64,000 nt of DNA from Undaria pinnatifida (lineage: Eukaryota > Sar > Phaeophyceae > Laminariales > Alariaceae), in contig JABAKD010000023.1 of assembly GCA_012845835.1 (NCBI GenBank), forward strand, positions 10,767,840 to 10,831,839, in the 5' to 3' direction. Below, one piece after another: positions 52,027 through 63,389 of the stretch; the first letter of the stretch is position 1, and each line of letters begins with the position of its first letter. The notes beneath the pieces were generated by a model. The model saw nothing but the letters and a program-made list of their open reading frames with translations. It did not search any database and had not been told where the DNA came from. A program made the position numbers and the translations under genes.

Positions 52027-54516
52027 ATGGATTCGGGCCCGACGGTGCCCCTCGGCCATCTTGCGGACGAAGTACAACCCTGTCGCGAGTTCCACGGCCG
52101 CAGCCGACCTCGTCGCCGCCGCGACCCCTGCTCTTGCCGAGTCGCCGGTCCGCACGGTGCCACTACCGTCCGACCGCGACCACGCAGAGCCAATATGGGA
52201 ACTCCTCTCTTACGGCTCACGCCTTCTCCTGGTGGCACGCCGACCGCATATACAAGGGCGGACGCCCTTCACAACGCTGCTGAATGGCGTTTCGCTGATT
52301 CCGTCGCACGTTACTCACATGGCGATTGGAAGCGAGAGCAGCACGCTGAGCCGACGTGCCACGCCATGATTCGTTACGTTTCTATCGGCCGGCCATCGGT
52401 CCTGCCGCCCGACTTTTTGGCGTGCTACCTCTCGCACAAGCGTCCCTCCCTCTCAGACATCCAGGAGCTGGCAGGGAAGGGTCGACTACATACAACCGAC
52501 GACGACATTGTCCTACTCGTCCGTAAACCGACACTCCCGCCAACAAGCTCTGACAAACCGAACTCTGTGGGGCGAGCTGCTTGCTTGCTCAACGACGAGC
52601 CAGTTCGCATCTACGCTCCCCTGCTCATGCGCCCTTGGATCATGCAAGCTTGCCACTCGACGGCCTCCTTCCACCTTGGCACCACGCGTACGTTGCGCAT
52701 GCTGGAGCGTTTTTATTGGTGGATTGGCATGAGTGTGTGCACCCGGTGGTGGCTTTGCCCCTGCTTGAAGTGCCAAGCGCGGAAAACCCCACGGCTGACT
52801 GTCCGATTGCCCATCATCACAATGCCTCTGCCGGAAGGTCCAGGTATCGCCGTCGGTGTTGACTACTTCGGCCCCCTTCCGGTCACACCACGAGGCAACT
52901 CCTACATCCTGCTGTTCACCGATCGCTTCAGTCGCCGGGCCGACATGTTCCCCGTCACTGCCGCTGAGTTCACCGCGGAAGGTACAGCCAATATCCTGGT
53001 GAACCAATACATCCCCTTGTGGGGGTGCCCGCGCACCATACTCTCGGACAACGGACTGCAGTTCTGCTCCAAGCTTTTACAAGCTGTATATCAGCTGTTA
53101 GGTGTACACAAGCTTGCTACAAGCTCCTACCATCCCAACTGTAATGGGGGCGTTGAGCGGGTAAATCACACTATGGCACAAATGCTGGCTATGGTCGTCA
53201 ACGAGCGACAAGAGGACTGGGACTTGCATCTGTCCCACGTCGAATTCGCTTACAACAACTCTGTCAGCGCGGCGACGGGTTTGGCGCCCAACGAGGTCCA
53301 CATGGGCAGACTCCCACGGCTCCCCCTGACGATTTTCGACCGCAAAGGTGTCGTGGGACACCAGAGTCTGGCCCGTGACCACCTGGCTTATTGCGATTTG
53401 GCCACCGACCGGCAAAAGCGCGCGAACGACATTGTCCGCGCACACCACGCCCTCACCGTTTCCCGTGTTAACCGCAGAAACTCCGCCCTCGCCGACGCGC
53501 TGCGTCCAGCACCTAACTTCACTGTGGGTGGTTGGGCATGGGTATACAATTCTGCCTCTACCATCCGCCAGGGTGTGAAAGCGAATACCGACGCCAAGGT
53601 ACTAAAGGCCAAACTCGCGCTTAACTGGACGGGCCCATACAAGGTCCTGGCCGTCGGTCCCTGCTCCGCCGCCGAGACCCCGGACGGCTCGCCGCTCGGG
53701 AGCAAACTCCTTTATTTGAATCTCCCTTCCGACCTGCCTGGTTCGGACGCTCGTCGGCGTGTGGCCATCGAGCGCTGCAAACCCTGTGCCAACCCCCACG
53801 ACAGCGGGAATATGCCCAAATACCTACCGGCGGGGCTGACACAGTATGTGCTCAACAAATTTTCCAAGAAATCCCCGCCGTACCACGTCACTCAAGACGA
53901 CGTTTCGACTCCCCTCCAACGGCTGGAGGTGGAGCAGATCACTGGTCATCAGTCGGTACGGGGGCGAGGTGGCGTCATCGCGGTGCTATACAAGAGGCAT
54001 TGGGCGGGACTCCCCGAACCGTCCTGGGAGCGAGAAATGGACCTTCACCTCTCCCGCTCCCACATCTTGCGTTATTGGGCCGGAACCCCGGACCAGCACC
54101 GCCAAACCAACCGCCTATACCGCGGAATGCGGATCGGGGCGGCACAGCGTGAGCTCTCCCGCAACAACGGGGAACGTTTCCTAGCGCCGGGCTACGCCTG
54201 TGTTCCCCGCACCGATTGGCTCCGTCACTACCACGACACAGTACTTCCTAAGGGAGCCCACTTTTGGTACAAGGGAGACGATGGTTTATGGTGGCTAGGA
54301 AAAATCAGCGCGAGCACTACCGAGGTCAAGGTATACCTGGTCCGCTTTCTGGACGACCCGGGACCGATTAAACTCTCTCTTCCCCTGGCGCGCTACACGA
54401 TTTCAACGGGAACCGTACGAGGCTCTTGGTGCTTGCAAGTTCACATCGCCAGTGCGTTTCCTCGGGGAATCCAACGTAACGTAGACGAATCTCGAGGCGC
54501 GGCCGTGGCCAGTTGA
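52027..54516 (+). CDS. Integrase with GPY/F, chromodomain-like and Tudor/Agenet-like C-terminus (829 aa), copy 2
   Basis: Exactly the same length as copy 1, with about 55 amino-acid differences by eye. All key residues are kept: H210/H216/C246/C249, D279 (GVDYFG), D341, E377, GPYKV, the chromodomain-like SWEREM…HILRYW and the WYKGDDGLWWLGKI…RFLDD stretch. In a 420-bp sample, nucleotide divergence from copy 1 is about 6%, with roughly 60% of changes altering the protein. Selection to keep the frame is therefore weak at best. Confidence 0.92.
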   Translation: MDSGPTVPLGHLADEVQPCREFHGRSRPRRRRDPCSCRVAGPHGATTVRPRPRRANMGTPLLRLTPSPGGTPTAYTRADALHNAAEWRFADSVARYSHGDWKREQHAEPTCHAMIRYVSIGRPSVLPPDFLACYLSHKRPSLSDIQELAGKGRLHTTDDDIVLLVRKPTLPPTSSDKPNSVGRAACLLNDEPVRIYAPLLMRPWIMQACHSTASFHLGTTRTLRMLERFYWWIGMSVCTRWWLCPCLKCQARKTPRLTVRLPIITMPLPEGPGIAVGVDYFGPLPVTPRGNSYILLFTDRFSRRADMFPVTAAEFTAEGTANILVNQYIPLWGCPRTILSDNGLQFCSKLLQAVYQLLGVHKLATSSYHPNCNGGVERVNHTMAQMLAMVVNERQEDWDLHLSHVEFAYNNSVSAATGLAPNEVHMGRLPRLPLTIFDRKGVVGHQSLARDHLAYCDLATDRQKRANDIVRAHHALTVSRVNRRNSALADALRPAPNFTVGGWAWVYNSASTIRQGVKANTDAKVLKAKLALNWTGPYKVLAVGPCSAAETPDGSPLGSKLLYLNLPSDLPGSDARRRVAIERCKPCANPHDSGNMPKYLPAGLTQYVLNKFSKKSPPYHVTQDDVSTPLQRLEVEQITGHQSVRGRGGVIAVLYKRHWAGLPEPSWEREMDLHLSRSHILRYWAGTPDQHRQTNRLYRGMRIGAAQRELSRNNGERFLAPGYACVPRTDWLRHYHDTVLPKGAHFWYKGDDGLWWLGKISASTTEVKVYLVRFLDDPGPIKLSLPLARYTISTGTVRGSWCLQVHIASAFPRGIQRNVDESRGAAVAS

Positions 54517-55376
54517 CTTCCAAGCCACCACCGCTTCTCGATAGTTCTTCATTTTGTTTTGAGTTATGAGTTTTGCGTCTTTGTCCTTGGGTCGTTCGTA
54601 GTGTCCTGAGGGTCTTCATCGAGTTTTGGGGCGGTTCTTTCCATTTTTTTTTTTTTTCTGTCCTGCCGAACCCCCTGCTCAGTGCCGGGTCAGGGTTCGG
54701 GTAAAACGCCGCTATCTGAGGCGCAGGGTTGTCGCCTTTTTGTCATAGTTCAAATTCGCCCTGCCGACGCCCTCCTCAGCCCAGAGCCGGGGGGCGACCA
54801 GTGTACGGGTCTGTGTGTCTTCTTTTATGTTTTGTGTGTTGTATTTGTTCTGCTTTGTTTTTTTTCCGTCTAAACACTTCCTCCCCTGCGGGGCTGTAAG
54901 TGTTGACAACTTCCATCCCGGGTATTCGTGGTTTCCTCGTCTAACCCCCCGCCTTGCCGATGGCCCGCGGGAGGTTTTTCGCATGCCTTCTCCCTTGTGT
55001 TAACACCTGTGTTCCCCTCCATATTGACGAGGGCTCGCCTCGCCATAGTACTTTTTCTGTAGTTGGTTTACCGTAGAGCTTTTCCTGCCCCCCCCGCCAC
55101 ACCGGCGGCATGCGGCAGGTTCTAGAGCCTTTTCTGCCCCCCCGCCACACCTGCGGCATACGGCAGGTTCTTGATGGGTGACTATTGCCTTGCTGTAGGG
55201 TCTGCTTTTCTTTCTACTGCTTTTCTTCTCATGTTCCTGGCTCCATAGCCAGACGGTTAGAGGTGTGGGAGTGGGGTTTGAGGAGCCGCATCTTCGACTC
55301 ATGGTCTAGATCGTAGAACCGGAGTTTCCCCGAATCTCCCATATTTCTGCATATGCGACTCATCAGGGTGGGCTAG
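54517..55376 (+). other. 3' UTR of copy 2
   Basis: Collinear with 11167-12030, with the same duplicated C-run/GCCACACC.GCGGCAT block (about 55086-55170) and GGGTGGGCTAG before the LTR. Confidence 0.6.
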
Positions 55377-55645
55377 TGTTAAGATACGGCCTCGAAAGTC
55401 CTGTAGGTACCCGAATTTAAGATCATTTGGATGGTATTCGTATGATAAGGCTGGCGGTTTATATTCGGGGAAGTTAGGAATTAGGTCGGAGGCACGCGCC
55501 TCCGATCTCAGAATCTATCCCGGGCTCTGGTGGAAAGGAATAAAGCTACATCTCTACGAAGGAACGAAAGTGAATACTCTCCGAGGACCTGCTCAATTGG
55601 CAGACCTGCAGGGGGCACTCTTTGTCCCCCACCTTTAATTTCACA
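55377..55645 (+). repeat. 3' LTR of copy 2
   Basis: TGTTAAGATACGG … TTTCACA, 269 bp. The hairpin at 55485-55507 and AATAAA at 55539-55544 are kept. Confidence 0.93.
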
Positions 55646-55932
55646 GCTTACAAAGATGAGTTTCGAAAATATGTTCGATCTCACAGCTGGGGTGTATTTC
55701 AAGTTTTATAATATATATATATATGTAGTCTACACTCGTATAACAAACCCCTCACCTAAAGCCCTTCCTCCCCCCGCCCCCCCCCCCGACCTCCCCCCCC
55801 TCCAACGCCCCCTCTTTTCCGACCACCTGCACGATCGCCTAGACTTAGCACCACGCGTATAACAAGCTGCTACATATCTTTGATCTCACAGCCGAAGTGT
55901 ATTTGAATATTATTTGTGACCTAAACCTCCTA

Positions 55933-55965
<33 letters not shown>

Positions 55966-56930
55966 TTGCTCTCCCTTACTCAAACGCCCCACCAAATATC
56001 GAAGTCCGCCACATTAATAAACACTTCACGCACAGGATATCACCTCATTATCTTTCGAGAGCCATCCATGCCGCTGTGTCCCCCCCCCCCCCCCCCCGCC
56101 TCGAACGCCCCCTTCTTCCCCATCACCCGCACCATCGCCTAGACCTAGCACCACACGTATAACAAACCCCTCACCTAAAGCCCTTTCTCCCCCCCGCCCC
56201 CCCCCCGCCCCCACATCCCCCACCTCCCCCCCAACCCATCCCAACCCCACCCCCTCGAACACTCCACCCTCTCTTTACTCACTGATTGTACGGCTTACCC
56301 CAGGATATACATGATAAACTGATGTATTATTTCCAAAACCGTCACATTTATCCCCTCAAAATAATGTATAGTTTCCAGGCACATATTGAGCTGCCCCCCC
56401 CGCCCCTCCCCCCCCCCCCCCCCCCGCCCCAACCCCCCCCCCCCCGCCCCCAATAATATACTGGTGCCAAAACCGTCAGATTTATCCCCTCGAAAGGATT
56501 CATTGCTTACATGCACAAATTGCCCCCTTCCCCCCCCCCGTCCCCCCTCCAAACCCGCTCGCTTTTGATCAAAACCAAGCCCCCACGTCCTTCAAAACTC
56601 CGCCCCACCCCCCTCACCGGTTATTCGACTTACAAGATTCACTTGATAAAAGGATACATTTCCCTTCACAGCTGTCAGATTTTGTCCCCCTCAGAAACGG
56701 GTTTTATAGTTTCCGCGCACAGACTGACTAAAATCATCCTGTTGACCTTGATAGCTACACTGTAGTTGTAAGGGGAGTCGCCGACCTATATCCTTAATGA
56801 GGACACACAACTCGTAATGCGCGCGATCGGAGTATCACACACAGCTTGCAAAGATGAGTTTCGACGAAATCTTCGATCTCACAGCTGGAGTGTATTTTCA
56901 TTTTTTATAATATATGTAGTCTATTAATGG
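55646..56930 (+). repeat. Family R, plus orientation, right of the copy 2 insertion
   Basis: Continues the repeat broken by copy 2 (GCTTACAAAGATGAGTTTCG…). It has several units with ATCTCACAGC.G.AGTGTATTT, GCACCACGCGTATAACAA, TTTATCCCCTC and TTCCGCGCACAGACTG. A C-run of about 30 at 55936-55966 is the longest homopolymer in the window. It ends with the block TATCCTTAATGAGGACACACAAC, whose reverse complement opens the right arm. Confidence 0.75.
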
Positions 56931-57194
56931 GTCAGTTCATTATTTATAATATGATGGGTCAGCTGTGGGGGAGCTTCACATAGGCCGTATTTTGCTGTGT
57001 GTCTAGTTTGTTTACCAGCTGCCCGTTTATGCTCGTACTACTACATGATACATATTTTGCAGCAAGAAGTAGAGGCCATTTTAGCATGGTCTCCCCATCT
57101 TACCGTTATCATATTATTATATTTCTTCGTCATGTTCCCATTTACTTACGGTATACTTGCGCTGCGCGTTTTGTCCGGATTGCAAACAACATAT

Positions 57195-58250
57195 TAAAAA
57201 TAAAAATACACTCCAGCTTTGACATCAAATATTTTGTCGAACTCATTTTCGCAAGCTGTGTGTGATACTACTCAGATCGCGCGTATTCCGGCTTGTGTGT
57301 CCTCATTAAAAATCTAGATCGGCGACTCCCCTTGCAACTACGGTGTGGCTATCAGGGTGAACAGGGTGACGTCAGTTTTTTTTTTTTTTTCATCCTCCGG
57401 CGGATATGGAAAAATATAGCTTTAGCTCGAAACACTTCCACGTATTTTCATACGCGTCGTGTGTCGATTTAACTTAGTTGCTTTCGCAGCCCAACGCTAG
57501 CTGGCGCACCCTTCGGATCCCATTTTAGGTATAGCGTAAGCTGTCCCTATCAGTGGCCCTCGTTACAACCTCGGCAGCGCAAGCTGCCGTTGTATACGGA
57601 TGCGTGTGTATGTCGACCCATCCTGTCTCCTGAGGGTCAGCTTCGGTGGAGATAGCCACCCGGGATGTCATCTTTCCGGGTAGTGTGGGACTTGCGTAAG
57701 CCCACCCACTAACAAAGCCCCTGGTCGTGGGAGATGGCCTTCCGCCGGACTTGCTCCAGTTACGGCCCACCCTACCCATTCGGTCGTTGGTCCTCAGATG
57801 TTAGTCAGTCTGTGCGCGGAAACTATAAACCCGATTCTGAAGAGGACAAAATCTGACAGCTGTGGAAGCAAATGTGTCAGTTTATCAAGTGAATCCTGTA
57901 AGTCAAATAACCGGTGGGAGAAAGGCAGAGTTATAAGTACGTTGGGGCATGGTTGTGATCAAAAGGGAGCGGGGATGGGTGGGGGTAGGGGGCGGGGGCG
58001 TGTGAGGCAGCTCAATTTTTGCGTGGAAACTATAAATCCTTCAAGGGGAAAAATCTGACTGTTTTGGAAAGAACGCACATATTCATCATGCGGCGGGGGG
58101 CGGGACGGGCGGGGCTGCTCAATCTGTGCGTAGAAAATATACATCCTTTAAGGAGATAAATGTGACGGTTTAGGAAAGAATCCACCTGTTCATCATGTAT
58201 GTCCTGTGTGTCGTACAACCAGTGAGTGGAGGGCATCGTCTCAGGACTTG
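57195..58250 (-). repeat. Family R right arm, inverted relative to 55646-56930
   Basis: Reverse-complement order: ATACACTCCAGCTTTGACATC, CAAGCTGTGTGTGATAC, TGTGTGTCCTCATTAA, GGCGACTCCCCTTGCAACTA, then after an insertion GTCAGTCTGTGCGCGGAAAC, ACAAAATCTGACAGCTGTGG and AACCGGTGGGAG. With the left arm it makes a large palindrome around a spacer at about 56931-57194. Confidence 0.7.
57376..57796 (-). mobile_element. A-tailed retroposon inserted in the family R right arm
   Basis: Interrupts R between …CAGGGTGACGTCAG and ATGTTAGTCAGTCTG, which are continuous at 17795. On the minus strand it ends CGCCGGAGGATG plus 15 A's. The last 40 bases match the tail at 29098-29156. GTCAG occurs at both edges as a possible short target duplication. 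A minus-strand frame of 84 codons (57525-57779) has no recognised domain. SINE or 5'-truncated LINE cannot be separated from here. Confidence 0.6.
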
Positions 58251-58414
58251 CGAACGGGTCGGCTTGCCTTTGCCAACTTACTTCTGCGACCACCGTCGAT
58301 ACAGTAGTGCGCGAAACAAGCGCGAAAAACACAAATTAGACAACAAAATAGTTTAGTTCTGCTTGGATACATCATATCATCAGTCCAAACTTGCCCGAAA
58401 GGTCAGGGGGAAGA

Positions 58415-58615
58415 GAACTACTGGAAGAGCGTTCACAACTCCCGTCGCAACCACGTCAGCGAAACTGCCCGCGCCCGCACCACCCTCATCCTTGCTCACA
58501 ACTCCCGTCACAACCACGTCGGCGTCACTGCCCGCCCGCACCACCCTCACCCCTGTTCACAACTCTTGTCGCCACCACGTCAGCGTCCCCGCTTGCGCCC
58601 CCGCCGCTACTACTG
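58415..58615 (+). repeat. About 60-bp tandem repeat, three units
   Basis: CACAACTCCCGTC.CAACCACGTC.GCG and variants begin near 58434, 58497 and 58558, each followed by a CTGCCCGC…CACC block. Both overlapping plus-strand frames are Thr/Pro/Ser-rich only because of the repeat. Confidence 0.75.
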
Positions 58616-61601
58616 TCCATCAACACCGGCGACTCCTTATCGCCGTCCGTGGCGCGCTTCGGTTTGAAAAAATCCAGCAATGAGCGCCCGCTCCCAACCG
58701 CCGCTGCGGCACCAGCACCCCTGTCGACACACGTTGGTCGACATGCAACTTACGACATGAGCAATAGCAATTGATGAGCCGTGGAACGAAAATACGAATT
58801 TGCTCCTGCTTTTCACATACACACATCGACAAGGCCTGCAGCCTCATACACTGCGCCGCTAAAATACGTCCAGCGTGGCAGTTCCCAAACTGCTGAACAA
58901 CGCGCAAACGACCTCCCGTAAAAACTGTGAAGCAGTGTGTCAACAACCCGGTGTTTTTCACAAACACCGTATCACAAATAAAACATAGATTTAATGTACC
59001 ACGCAGCTTGCAAAGTTGAGTTTCAACCATCCAATCGGTCGTACTCACAACTGACGTTTTCAATTTTTTATCGAAACTGCTCGTGCTATTGATAGCGAAT
59101 GCAACAACTGCTGTCCTCGCAAGTCCTCACTTGTGTTGGAGAGACTGTTCGTGAGTCTCCACGTGGGTCCGGCTCAGTTGCTCTATATTGCGTCCGAAAT
59201 CGCGCTTGTACTTCTTGCACACCCAGTTGCCGCTGCTGGTCTTCGCGCGATATTTCCGATAGGCGAAAGTACTCTGCTCACACGCGAAAGGTGTGCAGGG
59301 ACCAACAGGGACGCAGAGTAACCTAGTTGGTTCGCATTTCGTGCGCGTTTTTTTTTTGCGATTTTGATCATGCGGCTACGGTTTCTGGTATTGCTGCTTT
59401 GCTGCTGCTGCTGCTGCTGCCAAGGCTAGGCTTTTGCTGCTGCTGATGTTGTCAGTTTTTGGAGAGGAGGCAGCATGACACACACTGCTCGATGGTGAGC
59501 ACTGTTACATATGATAAACCAGAGTTTTGTCTCTCCAGTGCTTGCCGATGCTGCTCCTGCGAGGTACACGATACCCTCCAATATCACACTACAGCCCTCA
59601 TGCATCTCCACTCACTCTCTGTGCTGTGCCGAACACTCATCATGCTCAATGGCCTGGTCCTCGTCCAGTCCTGAACCGTCACCGAAGTTGGCCCCGCAGC
59701 AGCACATGAAGTCCTCGCCATCGGCTGGCTTTCCGCAGACGCTTTGTAGCCAACCTGTCTTGTCGAAGGACGGTCGTAGCAGGGGTCCCTTCACCGTGGA
59801 CGCTGTGCTCATTGTGACCACTCTCTCTTGCTCTCTCCCTTTTTCTCCGCTGCTCTGCGCTGTGCGTAGCTGGTACGCAGGCTGCTGCTGCGCGACCAGG
59901 GGGCTCCGTGTCTGCTATATAGTCTAACACCTGTCGCTGCAAAGTCGCTGCCCCTTTATTATTTACGATTTATTTATAGGGGTTCTTTGCATAGATAGGA
60001 AATTACGTGGCGTAATGGGGGGGGGGGGGGGTGGAGTATTCGTACCCCCCTTCCCCCTCTTGAAGGGCAAAGAAAATATATTGGTATGTATGTGTCGAAA
60101 TAATTTTTATTGTGCGCCCTCGTGTTAACTCATGTTTTCGTTCGACTTTAAAAGGAGTGAGGAAAACATCTTCTATTGATGACCTGTGTTGGCCTGTGTT
60201 TTTTTTTTGCCAGTTTCATCGTGTAATGAGGTGCGTCTTGTGTAATGAGGACTGTTGAAAGCATTTTTCGTGCGGGATCGGTATTCCAAACTTTAAAGGC
60301 ACATGCAGCGCAAAGGAAGTCAGACATCAAATTAACTCGTCGATGGTATGCGAGGCGGGCTCTGTTTGTTTTCTATGCAGCCACGAGCATAACGAAAACG
60401 TGCCAAAACGTACGATACATAAACACGAGAGAATCGATATTGCCATGACAACTCTATATTCACACGCATAGGATTCGTCCATTTCTGTTTTTCATTCGGG
60501 AGTCGCGTCTAATACTATACCTACTCTACTACTATACTACTACCGTACTACTACTCCTCCTATGAGTGGGCAACTGTTATTAGTTGCTGCGCGAAGATTT
60601 TTGATCGGTAGGGTCTTTAGTCTTTAGACTATACTCCGCGAAAGACACAGCGCAACCACACAGAGCAGAGAAAATAATGGGTGTTCGCGAGCACATTGCA
60701 AGTACTACGTGTATTTATCTGAATTTGCATACCCCAACAATTCATTTGAGTGGTTACCTGGTACCGGAGGAGAACACATACAACAAACTGCTGTAGTAAT
60801 TCGTTTGCCGGCCACGTCTCATTGTTGTGCATGTTTTCAAGTTTGAAATTCCACATTGTGCATGTGTTTCTGCACCTAAACGTGCTTTATTGGCAAGCAC
60901 GTCCAGATATTTAGTCTACCTGTATCAAAAATTTCGAGAAAGCATTTGAACGGTTCTGCTTGTTCGTTCGGGAAGATGGGCCTCCAAAGATGGTGCCTCC
61001 AACGCTCACACATGCAGCAATTAATTTAAAGGGGACAGAACGAAGACATATGCATACATGTTTCCTGTATCCTGCAGCGAAATTATTCGTCACCTCCGAG
61101 TCGACAGAAATTACGAGCGTCGAAGCTTGTGATAAAAGACAGACAGCATTATTGGAGTAGTAACTTCTGTGGCCCTTCCATCCACATAGCCGGACGGATC
61201 AAAAACTTCGATTATATTTGAACTTGAAAAAATTGAAACATCGACGCCCGTCATTCCTTGTTCTGCCCTCCCCGTTACATATTTCAAGGCGACACCCACA
61301 ACCTTCGCTACGTTTCCGCGTGAAACTCCGCTACGACACGATCGATAGCGTGCTGCTATCCTACCGATCCGCTGACTGCGACGCCACTCGCAACAACACC
61401 GACCACTAGGTTCACCAACACGCAAACCTCTCGAAAAGTTTTCTTTTGTCACGAAATAATCATTCTGGCTGTCGCACCACGACCGATACCTCTGGGGCGG
61501 CACATGTACCCGACCGGCTGCATTTTCTCCAACGCATCGGTACCGCAGAGATCGAGGGAGGGGGTAGAGGGGGGCGCACGGGTCGGTGAGGTCAAGCCAG
61601 C
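58616..61601. other. Intergenic: simple repeats, no convincing gene
   Basis: Contains a (CTG)n run near 59400-59425, a G-run near 60017-60030, and a TACTAC-type repeat near 60520-60560. The 147-codon minus frame at 58620-59063 and the 190-codon minus frame at 61111-61683 show no domain; the second overlaps the lyase-like exon on the other strand. An upstream promoter for the 61602 gene is expected here, but no clear element is seen. Confidence 0.45.
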
Positions 61602-61949
61602 ATGTTGCGGATATTCTTCTTGCAGCAGGTGCTGCCATCGATACTGCTCGTGATCTTCCAGGCCAACCACTTCGTAGCCGCAAAAATTTACCATGTCACG
61701 GACACCGGACAACGGCAAACAGATTCAGGGTTCAGCACAAAGGTGAAGATGTACAGCCTCTCGGGCGCGCTTGGGAAAGCTAAGGCAGGCGACGTCGTTA
61801 CTCTAGCGGATGGCATTTACTCCACGCGTGTGGATAGCCAAGCGCACGGCAAAAAGGGCAGCCCAATCCTGATCACCGGGGGGAAGGACGCGATAGTTAA
61901 AGCTGACTCTCCTGCGGTCCGGGTGCAGCACAATTGGATCACCCTTGAG
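61602..61949 (+). CDS. First exon of a secreted right-handed beta-helix / polysaccharide-lyase-like protein
   Basis: 116 codons. A hydrophobic signal peptide (LPSILLVIFQANHFVAA) is followed by KIYHVTDTG and the stretch GALGKAKAGDVVTLADGIYS, then GSPILITGG and VQHNWITLE. This is the N-terminal first-coil pattern of chondroitinase-B/alginate-lyase-like and related pectate-lyase-fold proteins, secreted to act on acidic polysaccharides. The domain clearly continues, yet the frame ends soon after ITLE. GAG followed by GCAAGA matches a GC-AG intron donor, so exon 1 probably ends at 61949 in phase 0. I could not find the next exon in the remaining 2 kb. Catalytic residues would lie further on. Confidence 0.65.
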
Positions 61950-63389
61950 GCAAGAAAGATTTTTTTGTTTTCAAACGTTTGCCTTGGTTTAGCGTGTTGA
62001 GTATTTCGGGAACCACCATAACATAAGGGATGGCATGTGACAACCGAGATGTCCGGCGGGTTGTGGTTTTTGAAGGCTGGTAACCGCATGAACTACTCGC
62101 CGATCAGGGCCCACTGCCTTTTGGTGCGATACGAACGAGAAGCTTGATGTGTCTCGTGTGCCTGGCGAGCTGCACAATTCGCATAATAGGATGCTACATC
62201 AGAACTTGAGGTGTATACCCCACGTACGACGTACATACCTATTAGACTATGCATGTCGTGCATCTATAGTCTAAAAGGTGCATAGATCACCGCAGCATAT
62301 CGACGTATTATACACCACACCAGGCACCAAGGTCTTTACAAGGTCACGCACACTACACATCACATCAATATTCAGTAACACTGCAGAAATACCCTCGGAA
62401 ACTTTTTTCGACGCGTGTATATGGAGTCACGTGATATATAGATTAATTACGTGGGCTGGGGTTGCCTCTGCACTTCCATTATCGAGGATGAAAGGCAGTC
62501 GCATAGTATTTTACAGGCCAGCCGTGGTCCCAATACAATGCGGTGCCGTGCCAGGGTAAAAACGATTGTGCGTACTAGATTGCGACCAAGACTCTACCCT
62601 TATCAGTGGATAGCACAAACGAATAAATAACATCGCGGCCACCGAGACGTGCATTACGGCGAACGCATGAATGAATGCGCTTTATAGGGACTGTATTTAA
62701 TTAGACACCAAGAGCTCTGCAGATTAGTACACATATATCAGTGGTAGACTTGTCGGCGGTCGAGGATGCTGCACAAAAAAATCAGATTATTCTACCACCT
62801 GCTCGAGAGTTGGACCCGGCTACGACCATCCCCGATGGTGTGTACGATACGAGATTGAGTACCAAGGGGAAACACTGGAAACACCGACACAGCTTGGACT
62901 CAACCGAACGCTGTTGGTGCAACAACCAAGGCGCACGAAAAGGCAACATCGAGAATACACTCAACACGTGTCCGGACCGTCCGTATGTACGACATTAATC
63001 ATCATCATATATGCAGCAGAAGCAGTACACTATCATATACCGAGTGCGTATCGTGCGTAGTGATGATACTTCGCACCTGGTATATACGGCGCGTACGAAG
63101 TGTCACATATTACACGTACATACATACAGCAGTAGTAGCTTGGACACTCTCGTAAACTGCAGGGCACCTGCGGTTACGATATGTAACACCGGGCAAACGT
63201 TTAAGCAGGTTCCGACGTATCGACGCCCCGTCGTGAACGGCGTAACATTCTGGGGTCTGCTGTTGCATAGAAGACGCCGATGTCATGCAAACTACAAAAA
63301 GACATTTCCCACAGGTATGATGACATTTTTTAACTATTAATATAATATGTTCAGGTAGTTATTAGTATAATCTAGACTATTAATAATAG
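61950..63389. other. Probable intron and intergenic sequence after the lyase-like exon
   Basis: If the GC donor at 61950 is used, this is intron sequence at its start. The short frame at 62741-62998 holds an internal repeat (STKGKHW/ARKGNIEN-like) but no domain. Confidence 0.35.

Larger units (their letters stand above)
43048..55645 (+). mobile_element. Ty3/gypsy chromovirus-type LTR element, copy 2 (complete, defective)
   Basis: 269-bp LTRs at 43048-43316 and 55377-55645, TG...CA, flanked by GCTT at 43044-43047 and 55646-55649 (AGCTT if the last LTR base is counted differently). The empty site can be read from a related repeat at 56835, which has CACACACAGCTTGCAAAGATG uninterrupted. The two LTRs differ at about 18 of 269 positions by eye, so the insertion is not recent. 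Internal order as in copy 1. Reverse transcriptase, protease active site and most of RNase H are missing, and the integrase is open. Confidence 0.95.

Noticed and set aside
61111..61683. A 190-codon minus-strand gene
   Set aside because: Overlaps the better-supported lyase-like exon on the plus strand and shows no domain or signal of its own.
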